Source of the DNA: Nodularia sp034931045
GTDB lineage: Bacteria > Cyanobacteriota > Cyanobacteriia > Cyanobacteriales > Nostocaceae
Length of the DNA stretch: 64,000 bases
Assembly (NCBI RefSeq): GCF_034931045.1
Contig: NZ_JAYGHH010000017.1
Span: forward strand, 19,499 to 83,498
Reading direction: 5' to 3'
In this document: positions 54,087 through 63,030 of the stretch, one piece after another
Layout of the letters: every line of letters begins with the position of its first letter
Numbering within the stretch: position 1 is the first letter of the stretch
Translations under genes and position numbers: made by a program
Notes under the pieces: model-generated
What the model was told of the DNA's origin: nothing
What the model saw: only the letters and a program-made list of their open reading frames with translations
Databases searched by the model: none

Positions 54087-54608
54087 ATGATCCAAACCTC
54101 TGTTAATTCCCCAAATCCCACTCCTCACCTGCAAAAATTTTTAGATTTACTTGATCGTACAGCCGACGCACAAGGTTGGAGTGTTCCCCAAATTGTAGAC
54201 TTAGAGAAATTGCGTCACCTCCCCACTGGCACATTTGGCAGAACTTGGGCTAATTTTCTCGATGCACATCACTTAAAACCTTTCACCACAGGCACTCGCC
54301 GCAAACAACTACATGACGGTATTCATGTCCTCACGGGTTATGGTACAGACCCCATTGGAGAAGCCGAAGTACAAGCATTTTTATTAGGAGCTAAATTTCA
54401 ATTATTTCAAATTATTTTAGGGTTAGGATTATTGCGAGTTATCCATAGAAATTTAGATGCTCGACAACAGTTTAGCTGGGACAGATTGTGGCAAGCATAC
54501 GAACGTGGTTGTAATTCTGACTTTGACCCAGATACTTGGCAACCAGAATCACTCTGGCACTTACCGTTAACTGATGTGCAGAATTCCTATTTCCCACACA
54601 GTAAATAA
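54087..54608 (+). CDS. Coq4-like protein
   Basis: The 173-aa protein has LHDGIHVLTGYGTDPIGEAEVQAF (about residues 87-110, given here in context). It carries the HDxxH zinc motif followed 11 residues later by Glu, the signature of Coq4. Coq4 acts in ubiquinone biosynthesis in eukaryotes and bacteria. Cyanobacteria make plastoquinone, not ubiquinone, so the cyanobacterial member may act on plastoquinone or another lipid-like ring (inference). No membrane segments are evident beyond a hydrophobic stretch near 115-130 (lipid-facing in Coq4). Confidence 0.78.
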   Translation: MIQTSVNSPNPTPHLQKFLDLLDRTADAQGWSVPQIVDLEKLRHLPTGTFGRTWANFLDAHHLKPFTTGTRRKQLHDGIHVLTGYGTDPIGEAEVQAFLLGAKFQLFQIILGLGLLRVIHRNLDARQQFSWDRLWQAYERGCNSDFDPDTWQPESLWHLPLTDVQNSYFPHSK

Positions 54609-54683
54609 AAAATTCAGCCAATACTTAGTAAAATTTAGGAGTTATGAGTTATGAGTAAATTAAGACTCCTAGCTTAATTTAAA

Positions 54684-54941
54684 ATGTCTCAAGAATTCGT
54701 CATTGGTAGTAAAGTGCGAGTTGTAGCACTACCGCCCTACGTCAAAACAGCAGATCCCATGCCCATGCTACGCCCCCCAGATGTGATTTGTTTAGGGGAA
54801 GAGGGAACAGTCCTAGATCGCCGCCCTGGAGGATATTGGGGTATACACTTTGCCAAAGGCAAATTTCTTTTGGATAGTCAATATATTGAAAGCATAGATA
54901 CACCCCCGGAATCTGATTTGGAAGGAGAAGAGGACGACTAA
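54684..54941 (+). CDS. sipA: SipA-like DUF3148 protein
   Basis: The 85-aa protein is a small SH3-like beta barrel: FVIGSKVRVVALPPYVKTADP, then LGEEGTVLDRRPGGYWGIHFAKG, then LLDSQYIES. This is the cyanobacterial DUF3148 family. Its studied member SipA binds the sensor kinase NblS (Hik33) and stimulates its autophosphorylation. Plant relatives (CRR42) help assemble NDH complex. The acidic C-terminal tail is poorly conserved. It lies 29 bp before the PrxQ gene and the two may be co-transcribed, linking redox/light signalling and peroxide defence. Confidence 0.78.
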   Translation: MSQEFVIGSKVRVVALPPYVKTADPMPMLRPPDVICLGEEGTVLDRRPGGYWGIHFAKGKFLLDSQYIESIDTPPESDLEGEEDD

Positions 54942-54982
54942 TAATTGTAAACTTATGTAAAGTTATAATTTTGGTCTGCACC

Positions 54983-55561
54983 ATGATTTCTCGGCGCAAT
55001 TTTTTAAATATATTCCTTGTCGGCTGTTTTGCTGTTATCAGTTGGTTGCATCTTACCCCGGCCGCTGGTGCTATGGGTGGTAAACTGCCAGCAATCAATC
55101 AGCCTGCACCAGAGTTTACTTTGCCAACTAACACAGGTGATGGCAATATTTCTCTGTCTGACTGGCGCGGTAAGTGGGTAGTTCTCTACTTTTATCCCAA
55201 AGACTTTACATCTGGTTGCACCATTGAAGCTCGTCGTTTTCAGCAAGACTTACCCAAATACATCGAAAAAAACGTTCAAATTATTGGTGTGAGTGCTGAT
55301 GATATTGATTCACACGCCGAATTTTGTGATTCAGAGGGGCTAAAATTTCCCCTATTAGCTGATACCACTGGCGCGGTGAGTAAAGCTTATGGTTCTTGGA
55401 TCGGTGTTGTATCGATGCGCCATAGTTTTATCATCGATCCCGAAGGAATTTTGCGGGAGACTTTTGTGAAAGTTAACCCATCAATCCACAGTACAGAAGT
55501 TCTGGCACGACTTGACAAATTGCAAGCTATGGCTGCGCCACGCCAGCTATCAATCTCTTAG
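54983..55561 (+). CDS. Exported peroxiredoxin of the PrxQ/BCP family
   Basis: The protein is about 192 aa from the ATG at 54983 (MISRRNFL); an upstream ATG at 54971 adds four residues. The twin Arg followed by FLNIFLVGCFAVIS and AAGA suggests export to thylakoid lumen or periplasm, possibly by Tat. The peroxidatic Cys79 is in FYPKDFTSGCTIEA. The resolving Cys usual in PrxQ five residues later (CTxEAC) is replaced by Arg, so this acts as a 1-Cys enzyme or with a partner thiol. The rest of the thioredoxin fold is intact, including Arg in GVVSMRHSFIID. Confidence 0.87.
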   Translation: MISRRNFLNIFLVGCFAVISWLHLTPAAGAMGGKLPAINQPAPEFTLPTNTGDGNISLSDWRGKWVVLYFYPKDFTSGCTIEARRFQQDLPKYIEKNVQIIGVSADDIDSHAEFCDSEGLKFPLLADTTGAVSKAYGSWIGVVSMRHSFIIDPEGILRETFVKVNPSIHSTEVLARLDKLQAMAAPRQLSIS

Positions 55562-55676
55562 GGTTCAGTAATTTGAGATGAGGAAGTTAATTTGACCGCA
55601 GAGGCAGTGCCTAACCCCTCTGCCTTCCTCATTACAGACAGCAATAAAAATAGCTGTAATATTCGGCGAAGTTTGA

Positions 55677-56648
55677 CTAAGATCGCCAATCATCTAACTG
55701 CGTCACTAGAAAATAGCGCACATGATCAACGAAAGAAGATCCCCATTTGTTAGTGCCATGTCCCATCCCAGGAACAACATAACAAGCACCATCGCCAAAG
55801 CACTTAGCACATTCTTGAGCATCTCTAACGCTAACAATGGGGTCGTTAGCACCGACCAAGAAGCGAACTCGACGCGGAGGCTGAACCCTCTCAACATAAG
55901 TCATTGGGTTACAAGCAAAACTATGATCGTCAGGGTATTTGAGATTATTGACTAATTGTAAAACCTGAACTAAAGGTTTCATCTCTGGTTTAACTCGCCC
56001 CAAGATTACTTCTGCTAGTCCACCAAAAGGTGAAGCTGCTAACTCTGGTAAAATTGGGTATCCCCAGCTTTGAGCAAAAGACTGGAGATTAGCATGACCA
56101 ATCGTTCCCAGTAGCCGTTCTCCAAGACCATCAGCAGTAAAGGCATAGGCGGCCTGTAAAACTCCCATACTGACTCCAAATAGTGCCAAGCGACTATCGC
56201 TGATGCCGTAGCTTTCATAGCAGAAGTCACGTACTCTAGCAATATCAATTGCTATCTGGCGAAAGATGTGCAGGAATAGCTTGGTGTCAAAGCACACACC
56301 CCGCTCAATTAATGGCTTAATCTCATGTTCCACTACAGCAGTGAAGCTACGTACTAGGCTACGCTCACCGGACAAGGGTGTATCGAACAAAGCTACAGCT
56401 ATGCCCATTTGTGTCAAAGTTGGCACAATGAAAGCATTCAAGCCATAAGGCGCACACATCCCTTGTAAACCAATCACCAGAGGCGTATGTTGTACAGGTC
56501 GATTCTGTGGTAAAAAGATAGCAACAGGAAAGCCACTTAATCGCTCATCAATATCAGCTATTCCAGTATAAGGGAAAGACTCTTCAAACCAGTAGCGATG
56601 ACCATTTACACCTTCAAAATTAATTGCATCTGGCCCGTAAATAGGCAT
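55677..56648 (-). CDS. Alpha/beta hydrolase
   Basis: The 323-aa protein has a classical alpha/beta hydrolase layout. The oxyanion strand is VIGLQGMCAPYG. The nucleophile elbow LFGVSMGVLQAAYAF holds the Ser in GVSMG. A late acid sits in FLVGANDPIVSVRDAQECA and the His in YVVPGMGHGTNKWG. The length suits a cytoplasmic esterase or thioesterase. It has no signal peptide, and the order Ser-Asp-His is complete. The substrate is unknown; some close architecture is shared with alpha/beta hydrolase 18-type proteins. It is monocistronic, with the same strand as the CHAT gene upstream. Confidence 0.83.
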   Translation of the reverse strand: MPIYGPDAINFEGVNGHRYWFEESFPYTGIADIDERLSGFPVAIFLPQNRPVQHTPLVIGLQGMCAPYGLNAFIVPTLTQMGIAVALFDTPLSGERSLVRSFTAVVEHEIKPLIERGVCFDTKLFLHIFRQIAIDIARVRDFCYESYGISDSRLALFGVSMGVLQAAYAFTADGLGERLLGTIGHANLQSFAQSWGYPILPELAASPFGGLAEVILGRVKPEMKPLVQVLQLVNNLKYPDDHSFACNPMTYVERVQPPRRVRFLVGANDPIVSVRDAQECAKCFGDGACYVVPGMGHGTNKWGSSFVDHVRYFLVTQLDDWRS

Positions 56649-56806
56649 AGTAGATAGGTAGTAGAGGAATTAGTTAAGTTAATACTGACAGACTACTAAA
56701 ATACGGTGTAAATAGGGATACCTTTCAAAAAATCCTAAAGCCCAAAATAAAAGTTTTTTAACTTTTAACTTCCGTCCTGCTGTACTAGTGTCTCATATTT
56801 CCTGCC

Positions 56807-59338
56807 TCATCTATTTTCGCCTGTTTCTTGAAGAAGCGATCGCCAGTTTTCAATTGCCTTTTCTGTCCACAACCAATTTTTACTCAATTGCTCGATCTGA
56901 AAATTGACGGGATCATTAGTAATTACGCTTTTTCTCAACTTGATAGCTTCATTGAGGTATTGCCTTTGTTTATCACTAGCAGGTTGACTAGATGCCGATG
57001 TATACAGCCCCAAAGCTAATCCAGCATAAGAAGTTAAAGCTTCCTTAGACAATTCCGTATTGATAGCTACTAGTTCAGTAGAGGCTGTATTTTTCTGTTT
57101 GAGAGCTAAATCTAAAGCCTTGAACCAAGAATTATTAGCTCGATTTAAATCAGCTTCTGCATAGTAGGCAAATCCCAAGGCATTTTTATATAAAAGCGAA
57201 TCTGGTTGAGATTTCACAGCACTTTCCCAATAACGACGGGCATCATCAATACTGTATTTTGTGTCTCCAACCTGGACAAACTGCCACGCTAATCTCCCCT
57301 TAAAAAAGTTCACAGATGGATCATTGAGTTGATTTTGTGGAACTAAATTCAGGGAAGTTTCAGCAGCCGATAATGCACCCCGATTCAGCAATTCTTCTAC
57401 AGATAGCAACCCCTTTTGTAATTCCCCCTGGCTTAACTTTTCTGTAGCTGTGGCGGTAACAATTTCAGTAGCAGCTTGTGTGATGTCGGTTTCTGGCTGA
57501 TTTTCGCGGATGCGAGATTGAGTAGGAATTGGCGGTATTTCCGGTAAAGATGGCACTTGTCGATTTTGCCACCACCAACTCAAACCCAAAATAATAGCAG
57601 CACCTACGGTCAGCTTCACTAACGTATTTGCACCCAAAATACCCATAATCGGTCGCAGCTGATCACCGATAACAGGTTGAGGACTTAATGGGGTTGATGG
57701 TGATGATTCCCTGAAAGTGGGGTTATTCCCCTCTTGTATGAAATTGCCAGTGGTTTCAGTGACAGTTTCTGGTACTTCTCCCCATAATTCTTGACCCAGG
57801 GGAGCAATATCTGACACAGCTGCGTCTTGGGGAAGTTGCTTGTCTTTCATCGGTTGCACAACTTCTGGATTCAATGCCAGTTGCTCATTTGCAGCTTTTT
57901 GGTTATCTAGCTGACGAAACAAATCTGAAACTAAAGCCGAATCTTCTGCATAGTGAGGGTCATCATCATACTCAATTTCATCCACCAGATCGCCCCACGT
58001 CTCTTCACCTAGCCAGTCTAGTCCGGAAGAATCATGACCTAAACCAGAAGAAATCATTTCATCGATGGGTAACGAGATGTCGGTATCATCCGCCATTGCA
58101 AAATACATCGCAGTGGGATTTGCCCTTAAAGGCCGATTATGACTATACCCATTGAGTGAATCTGCACTTAAAGATATTTCTGGACACAAAAGACCATCAA
58201 AATCTTGTTGGAGATATAGAATCGGTAATGCCCAGTAACTCTGGTGAGAACCATAAGCAGAAATTAATCCCTGGCGTACTCGGCTAACACATAAATCTAC
58301 CGTATAGCCCTGGCTGAGATTGCGGTAAAACAATTGTGTCAACGTCAGCGCTACTTCATCGGGAATTCGTTCTGACATTGCCAAAACGCCCCTAATACCT
58401 CGCCTGACTAGGCTTTCTGTCAAGTTACGTTCACCCGTCATATCCCCGACGGGATCGGATGTAGCTGTATATGCTCCCCAACAGGAATTAAACACAGCCA
58501 TTTGAATATTATTATTGACCAGCAAACCTGCTAAATCATCACCACTCAGAGTTTCCGTTAAGCCAGTTCTTCTACTAACAAGATAAATCTGTCCACCATT
58601 TGGCCCTAAGTTGCTATGACCAGAGTAGTGTAGAACTTGGTATCTTCCTTGTTCTAAAGCTTGTGTTAGTTCTTCGCGCCCTGGTTGGTCTAGCAGGGTA
58701 AGTTCAATATTGGGAAAATGAGTACCATTTTCATTAGTCCGTGATGTTTGACGATGAAGTTCAGCTTGGAGGTTAATAGCTTCTTGTTTAAGCAAATCGA
58801 GGCGAACTTGATCAGGAGGAGAAGCCAATACCATTAAAACTCTCACTCCGCCAGTTTCTGGTGGTGTTGGTCTATTTCTGGATGGTAAACGAGATGTTGC
58901 CATGATCCCGCTTTGGTAGCGAGAAAAAGCAATATAAGGGCCAGTAGCCAGGGGGCGATCGCCTGCGTGCATCACTTCCCACGGCAGACGTGCTAACTTG
59001 ATATCTTTTAGCCCCAAACGTAGGCGCAGTAACTGTTGGTGGTTCTGGGCAATACCTTGGGCAGTAATCCAACTGTCTCTGAGAGTGCCTTGAAACAGTG
59101 CATTATAAAATTGCTGTCCCAATGCCACCAGATTAACAGAGTTTCTGGCAACGCCCTCTCCCTGCAACACTGATTTTAGTGGGTCATTCATGAGATTTCC
59201 CGCAGATGCCAACCACTCAGCTACAGGCCAAGTTACCAATTCTTCTGCCAATGGTACCCCAGGTGCGACTTGTTCCGTCCGCACCAAGTAGTCATTCTGC
59301 CCTACTGGGGTTACGGAAATGTGAAATTCCTGGGTCAC
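56807..59338 (-). CDS. CHAT-domain protein with transmembrane segment and TPR-like region
   Basis: This 843-aa caspase-superfamily protein has a CHAT protease-like domain at about residues 90-375. His241 (LHYSGH) and Cys286 (AVFNSCWGA) form the expected dyad, so it is probably an active cysteine protease. An acidic linker (about 420-560) leads to one membrane helix (about 575-595). The C-terminal region (about 640-840) is TPR-like (KGRLAWQFVQVGDTKYS..ALGFAYYAEADLNRANNSW). CHAT proteases are used in cyanobacteria and elsewhere in programmed-death-like or defence pathways, often activated by partners. No effector or partner gene is adjacent, so the role is open. Confidence 0.88.
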   Translation of the reverse strand: MTQEFHISVTPVGQNDYLVRTEQVAPGVPLAEELVTWPVAEWLASAGNLMNDPLKSVLQGEGVARNSVNLVALGQQFYNALFQGTLRDSWITAQGIAQNHQQLLRLRLGLKDIKLARLPWEVMHAGDRPLATGPYIAFSRYQSGIMATSRLPSRNRPTPPETGGVRVLMVLASPPDQVRLDLLKQEAINLQAELHRQTSRTNENGTHFPNIELTLLDQPGREELTQALEQGRYQVLHYSGHSNLGPNGGQIYLVSRRTGLTETLSGDDLAGLLVNNNIQMAVFNSCWGAYTATSDPVGDMTGERNLTESLVRRGIRGVLAMSERIPDEVALTLTQLFYRNLSQGYTVDLCVSRVRQGLISAYGSHQSYWALPILYLQQDFDGLLCPEISLSADSLNGYSHNRPLRANPTAMYFAMADDTDISLPIDEMISSGLGHDSSGLDWLGEETWGDLVDEIEYDDDPHYAEDSALVSDLFRQLDNQKAANEQLALNPEVVQPMKDKQLPQDAAVSDIAPLGQELWGEVPETVTETTGNFIQEGNNPTFRESSPSTPLSPQPVIGDQLRPIMGILGANTLVKLTVGAAIILGLSWWWQNRQVPSLPEIPPIPTQSRIRENQPETDITQAATEIVTATATEKLSQGELQKGLLSVEELLNRGALSAAETSLNLVPQNQLNDPSVNFFKGRLAWQFVQVGDTKYSIDDARRYWESAVKSQPDSLLYKNALGFAYYAEADLNRANNSWFKALDLALKQKNTASTELVAINTELSKEALTSYAGLALGLYTSASSQPASDKQRQYLNEAIKLRKSVITNDPVNFQIEQLSKNWLWTEKAIENWRSLLQETGENR

Positions 59339-60174
59339 AACTTTTCCTGTTCGCCTCCTAAATCTAGTTTGAAACGCGAAAGTTTCAATTCGATTTTTCG
59401 CTCCTTCTGATACCTTAGATGCATCCTGCTACTGAATGTTTCTGAACCAAATTGTTTTTTTGCCTCGGCTATAAGTTTATCTGGATTAGCTTGCATCTGG
59501 CTAAAAAAAATTTATTTCTAGATGCACCTGGATTTTCAGACCCCTTAGTAGGCTAATGCTGATTGAGAGGTTTTTTATTTTTGCTCAACAGCAACCATAA
59601 TTATGATCNNNNNNNNNNNNNNNNNNNNNNNNNNNNNNNNNNNNNNNNNNNNNNNNNNNNNNNNNNNNNNNNNNNNNNNNNNNNNNNNNNNNNNNNNNNN
59701 NNNNNNNNNNNNNNNNNNNNNNNNNNNNNNNNNNNNNNNNNNNNNNNNNNNNNNNNNNNNNNNNNNNNNNNNNNNNNNNNNNNNNNNNNNNNNNNNNNNN
59801 NNNNNNNNNNNNNNNNNNNNNNNNNNNNNNNNNNNNNNNNNNNNNNNNNNNNNNNNNNNNNNNNNNNNNNNNNNNNNNNNNNNNNNNNNNNNNNNNNNNN
59901 NNNNNNNNNNNNNNNNNNNNNNNNNNNNNNNNNNNNNNNNNNNNNNNNNNNNNNNNNNNNNNNNNNNNNNNNNNNNNNNNNNNNNNNNNNNNNNCAGTAA
60001 AGATAAATTTTTGACTACTCACCCTTATTTGCCAAAGCCATTGATAGTATCCCTGGAAACAAGGGTGAAAATGTTTCTTTGATTGGTGCTTTTACCTTCA
60101 GTTGCTTCAATTACTGTGGTTTATTTATTTGAAAATTGCGGTAATTCGCAACGCCTGTATTGCTAGATACCAAG
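59339..60174. other. Non-coding interval with 386-bp assembly gap (59609-59994)
   Basis: Nothing can be said about the N run. The frames crossing it are artefacts. The right flank (60000-60174) is AT-rich with no gene. The left flank is the promoter side of the CHAT gene. If the gap length is real, a small gene or an IS could be hidden there. Confidence 0.9.
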
Positions 60175-61041
60175 CTATGGTAAATCTGCTTTACTCGAAC
60201 GCCAAGGGTTAGCAGTTTGATTTGGTAGTATCAATTTAGCTATTCGATCAAAAAGTCTGGTAGGGAATGATCGGCTAACCTCTTTAGCATACTGGGGTCT
60301 CAAAGGGTAAGTGCAGTGTAAAACCTTAATAGGGTCTGTCAAAGTACCATAGACTTCTTTCCATTTGCTTAAAAAATTGTATGTAGGTGACAGGGTTTTA
60401 ATATTGGGTTTTACAACTTCAATAGCCGCAGCTAAGGCTCCTTGGTCCCTGACTCTAAAGATATCTTGATTTTTAAGAATTACATCTTTAAAAAAGCGGC
60501 TATATTCTAGAAATAGATGCTCAACGGTAGGAGTGCGCCGAAAAGCCATCATGCCACTGTTATAGTGGATAGTATTTTCAGTAACAGGTAAATTAGCCGC
60601 TTGAAAAATAGGAACGACATTAGTTTCTTCAGTCCAACTCTGATTTGATCTCAGTAGTGTCTGAGCTTCAGTCATGCAAGGTACAACGTCTTTAGTAATT
60701 ACCAAGTCATGATGATTGAGATCATCAAAAATTTCTCCTATAGGAGATAGGAGACAAATATCACAGTCCAAAAAAATGGTTTTCTCAAATGGTGATGCTT
60801 CATACAGAGAAATCTTAGCTATGCGAGATGCTAAAACTGGATTTTCAAGGGAAGGTGCGGGAAGCAGTATTACATCTTTGAAGCAATGAAGAAAACTTTG
60901 GAGAAGGAAAGGAACACGAGCAATAAAAATTACAATAGGTTCTTGATGAAATTTGCGTACAGAAGCGATGAAATGTATGCAATCTTGGTATGAGTAAAGA
61001 CCTGTCAAAATAGTAACGAAACCTTTCTCTGTAGAATCCAT
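60175..61041 (-). CDS. Glycosyltransferase (GT-A fold, GT8-like)
   Basis: The 288-aa protein has the DxD-type metal/nucleotide motif FLDCDICLLSPIGEIFDDL (about residues 90-108), typical of GT-A enzymes such as GT8. NSGMMAFRRTP near 160 and RDQGALAAAIE near 197 are typical later motifs. The start VTILTGLYSYQDCIHFIASVRKFH resembles nucleotide-diphospho-sugar transferase folds. It probably transfers a hexose to an exopolysaccharide or glycoprotein (inference). It is isolated, with an AT-rich promoter region. Confidence 0.8.
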   Translation of the reverse strand: MDSTEKGFVTILTGLYSYQDCIHFIASVRKFHQEPIVIFIARVPFLLQSFLHCFKDVILLPAPSLENPVLASRIAKISLYEASPFEKTIFLDCDICLLSPIGEIFDDLNHHDLVITKDVVPCMTEAQTLLRSNQSWTEETNVVPIFQAANLPVTENTIHYNSGMMAFRRTPTVEHLFLEYSRFFKDVILKNQDIFRVRDQGALAAAIEVVKPNIKTLSPTYNFLSKWKEVYGTLTDPIKVLHCTYPLRPQYAKEVSRSFPTRLFDRIAKLILPNQTANPWRSSKADLP

Positions 61042-61382
61042 AGTTTTTAGGAAAAAAGTATAAATAAAGACAATTTCGACTGTAGCCTGTGTGAATACTA
61101 AAAATATGCCCGTAATTAAATGTTAAGGCTACTTTTTGTCTGATTTTTGATCCAGTCATATTGTAAATGAGTAATGATCAATATACGTAAAATCAATAAT
61201 TAGATTTGATGAATTTTGTATAATTTATACGTGAAGATACTTGTTTAACTGACTTCCAAGAAATAAATTATCTCAATCAACGTATTGCTAAAGCGAATGC
61301 TCCAATAAAGAGTATTGTATGCTACACTAGGCACAAAAGACACTGAGTCATCAGACTTTGGGAGGTTTTTGCGTTAGGTAAG

Positions 61383-61598
61383 TAGGGCTTGCTGAAGAAA
61401 TTTNNNNNNNNNNNNNNNNNNNNNNNNNNNNNNNNNNNNNNNNNNNNNNNNNNNNNNNNNNNNNNNNNNNNNNNNNNNNNNNNNNNNNNNNNNNNNNNNN
61501 NNNNNNNNNNNNNNNNNNNNNNNNNNNNNNNNNNNNNNNNNNNNNNNNNNNNNNNNNNNNNNNNNNNNNNNNNNNNNNNNNNNNNNCAGCAAACCCTA
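61383..61598. mobile_element. MITE-like element containing an assembly gap
   Basis: TAGGGCTTGCTGA (61383-61395) and CAGCAAACCCTA (61587-61598) are inverted repeats matching the ends of 24722-24850. The inside is 183 N (61404-61586), so the assembler apparently failed inside a repeat. The true element may be a MITE or a full IS. Confidence 0.65.
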
Positions 61599-61779
61599 AG
61601 TAAATTTTACAGTCATAACTAATATCACTATTGACAGTTCGCTTTTCAAACCGAAATTCTCAGATGCAAGGTGGGATTGGAAAGTATAAAAAAGCAACTG
61701 ATTTGGGAGTAGACAGCGACATCATACACTACGACAAATTATAAATTTATTTAAAGAATCTCAACATTATCTAAAAATA

Positions 61780-61979
61780 TAGGAATCCATTTGGGTTTCT
61801 GTAGCTTGCGTGGCGTAGCCATATTTACTCGTAGAGGTAGGGAACAGCTTCAGCTATCTGTCATCCCCAAAATTCACAATTTTGATGGTACACCCTTTAA
61901 AAGCCTTGCACCTGCTTTCGGGTTTATCAGCCTCAAACCTTCGATTTATCTGGGTTTTATATTTATTCAGCCAGCCCTA
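61780..61979. repeat. Composite dispersed repeat
   Basis: The left part (ATAGGAATCC, then GTAGCTTGCGTGGCGTAGCC, then GTAGAGGTAGGGAACAG) matches inverted 50345-50405. The right part (AAGCCTTGCACCTGCTTTCG, then CAAACCTTCGATTTATCTGG, ending CAGCCAGCCCTAA) matches 2065-2139 and the right half of 24722-24850. Confidence 0.65.
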
Positions 61980-62088
61980 ATTACTTTTTGAAGATATAAA
62001 TCTATTTGTAAAAAATACTTTATATGTGAAGTGAAAACTACTCGTTCAGTTAGACTCTAAAATATAGAACGCAAGCAATTATTTTTTT

Positions 62089-62580
62089 ATGAATACTATT
62101 TCTACAGTTGAATTCAAGCGGCCAACTTGGCAAACAGCTATCATCTTTGCCTTGGGTTTTTGGTTGAGTGCTAGTCTGGTTTTAGACTGGGTAATTATGC
62201 CTAGCCTTTATCTTTCTGGGATGATGAATCAAGCTGATTTTACGACAGCAGGCTATGTGATTTTTTGGAATTTTAATCGCATGGAATTGTTATCTGCGGC
62301 TGTAGTCTTGACTGGCGTATTGGCTTTGAGCAAAAACAAATCTAGCTGGAATCCTCAAGTTATTACTTTTGCATTCATGCTGTTGGCTATTACTCTGCTG
62401 GATACATTTTTTCTAACTCCACAAATGTGCGCTGTAGGTACGCATCTAAATTTATTTGCCACAGATTCTGCAATTCCAAGCCAGATGAATTTACTACACA
62501 GCAGTTATTTTGTATTAGAAGCAGTCAAATTATTGGCAGGTGGAACACTTTTAAGCTGGTGCTGGAGAGAAAAGTTCTGA
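62089..62580 (+). CDS. Hypothetical four-helix membrane protein
   Basis: The 163-aa protein has four hydrophobic segments (about residues 14-34, 66-85, 95-115, 140-158). Two conserved-looking polar spots lie near membrane edges: DWVIMPSLYLSGMM and FWNFNRMELL. The pattern P-x-L-Y-x-x-G-x-M after helix 1 resembles DUF4149/TMEM205-like integral membrane proteins, but I am not certain of the family. It converges with the Gdt1-like gene 29 bp away, so a shared terminator region is likely. Confidence 0.6.
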   Translation: MNTISTVEFKRPTWQTAIIFALGFWLSASLVLDWVIMPSLYLSGMMNQADFTTAGYVIFWNFNRMELLSAAVVLTGVLALSKNKSSWNPQVITFAFMLLAITLLDTFFLTPQMCAVGTHLNLFATDSAIPSQMNLLHSSYFVLEAVKLLAGGTLLSWCWREKF

Positions 62581-62609
62581 GTGTTGAGTCGAAACCCAGT
62601 TTTTTGAGA

Positions 62610-62903
62610 TTATTCAGAATCGGGTGAGGCTTCATTGTTAAATAACAACAAACGTGCGGCGAGGATAGCAAAACCTACAGCCGCGATCGCCTTTAATAAA
62701 CGGGTCGGTAATAATTCGGCAACAGCACCACCAGTCAATGCGCCCAAAAGACTGGTTAACAACAATGCACCAGCCGTGCCAAAAAATACAGCCCGCCGAG
62801 ATTGAGAACGTCCTGAAAGTGCGATCGCAGCTAATTGGCTTTTGTCACCTAATTCTGACAGAAAAACTGTAATAAAGCTAAGTCCTAAAAGATGCCAGTC
62901 CAT
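62610..62903 (-). CDS. Half-size Gdt1/TMEM165 (UPF0016) cation exporter, subunit 2
   Basis: The 97-aa protein is a single UPF0016 repeat with the family signature ELGDKSQLAAIAL (residues about 17-29) and three membrane helices. UPF0016 proteins are Mn2+/Ca2+:H+ exchangers; full-size members carry two such repeats. This half protein and its neighbour at 63021 probably assemble as a heterodimer. I recall such hemi-exchangers exporting Mn2+ in Anabaena. The pair lies on one strand, separated by 117 bp filled mostly by the heptamer/hairpin repeat. Confidence 0.88.
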   Translation of the reverse strand: MDWHLLGLSFITVFLSELGDKSQLAAIALSGRSQSRRAVFFGTAGALLLTSLLGALTGGAVAELLPTRLLKAIAAVGFAILAARLLLFNNEASPDSE

Positions 62904-62933
62904 AAGTGTGGGGAGTAGGGAGTGTGAATTTCT

Positions 62934-63030
62934 AAACTACGAACTACGTAAAGCCTTCGGCATAGCTGCGCTTAGAGCGAAGCTCCTCTGAAAGAGGCAT
63001 TACGAACTACGAACTACGAACTACGAATTA
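62934..63030. repeat. Heptamer tract with embedded hairpin, copy C
   Basis: ACTACGA heptamers flank the same hairpin insertion as copy A, here with the full AAGCCTTCGGCATAGCTGCG portion. It sits between the two half-exporter genes and reaches the stop codon of the upstream one (63021). Confidence 0.85.

Larger units (their letters stand above)
61042..62088. other. Non-coding interval with assembly gap and repeats
   Basis: There are 1,047 bp without a supported gene. It contains the MITE-like termini around the N run (61383-61598), a copy of the dispersed element ending in AGGAATCC (61780-61860) and another MITE-like fragment (61870-61979). Short frames here are repeat-derived. The last 100 bp are AT-rich promoter sequence for 62089. 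Confidence 0.6.

Noticed and set aside
59563..60082. Open frames of about 145-159 codons
   Set aside because: They consist almost entirely of N and are artefacts of the assembly gap. The same applies to frames at 61374-61622.
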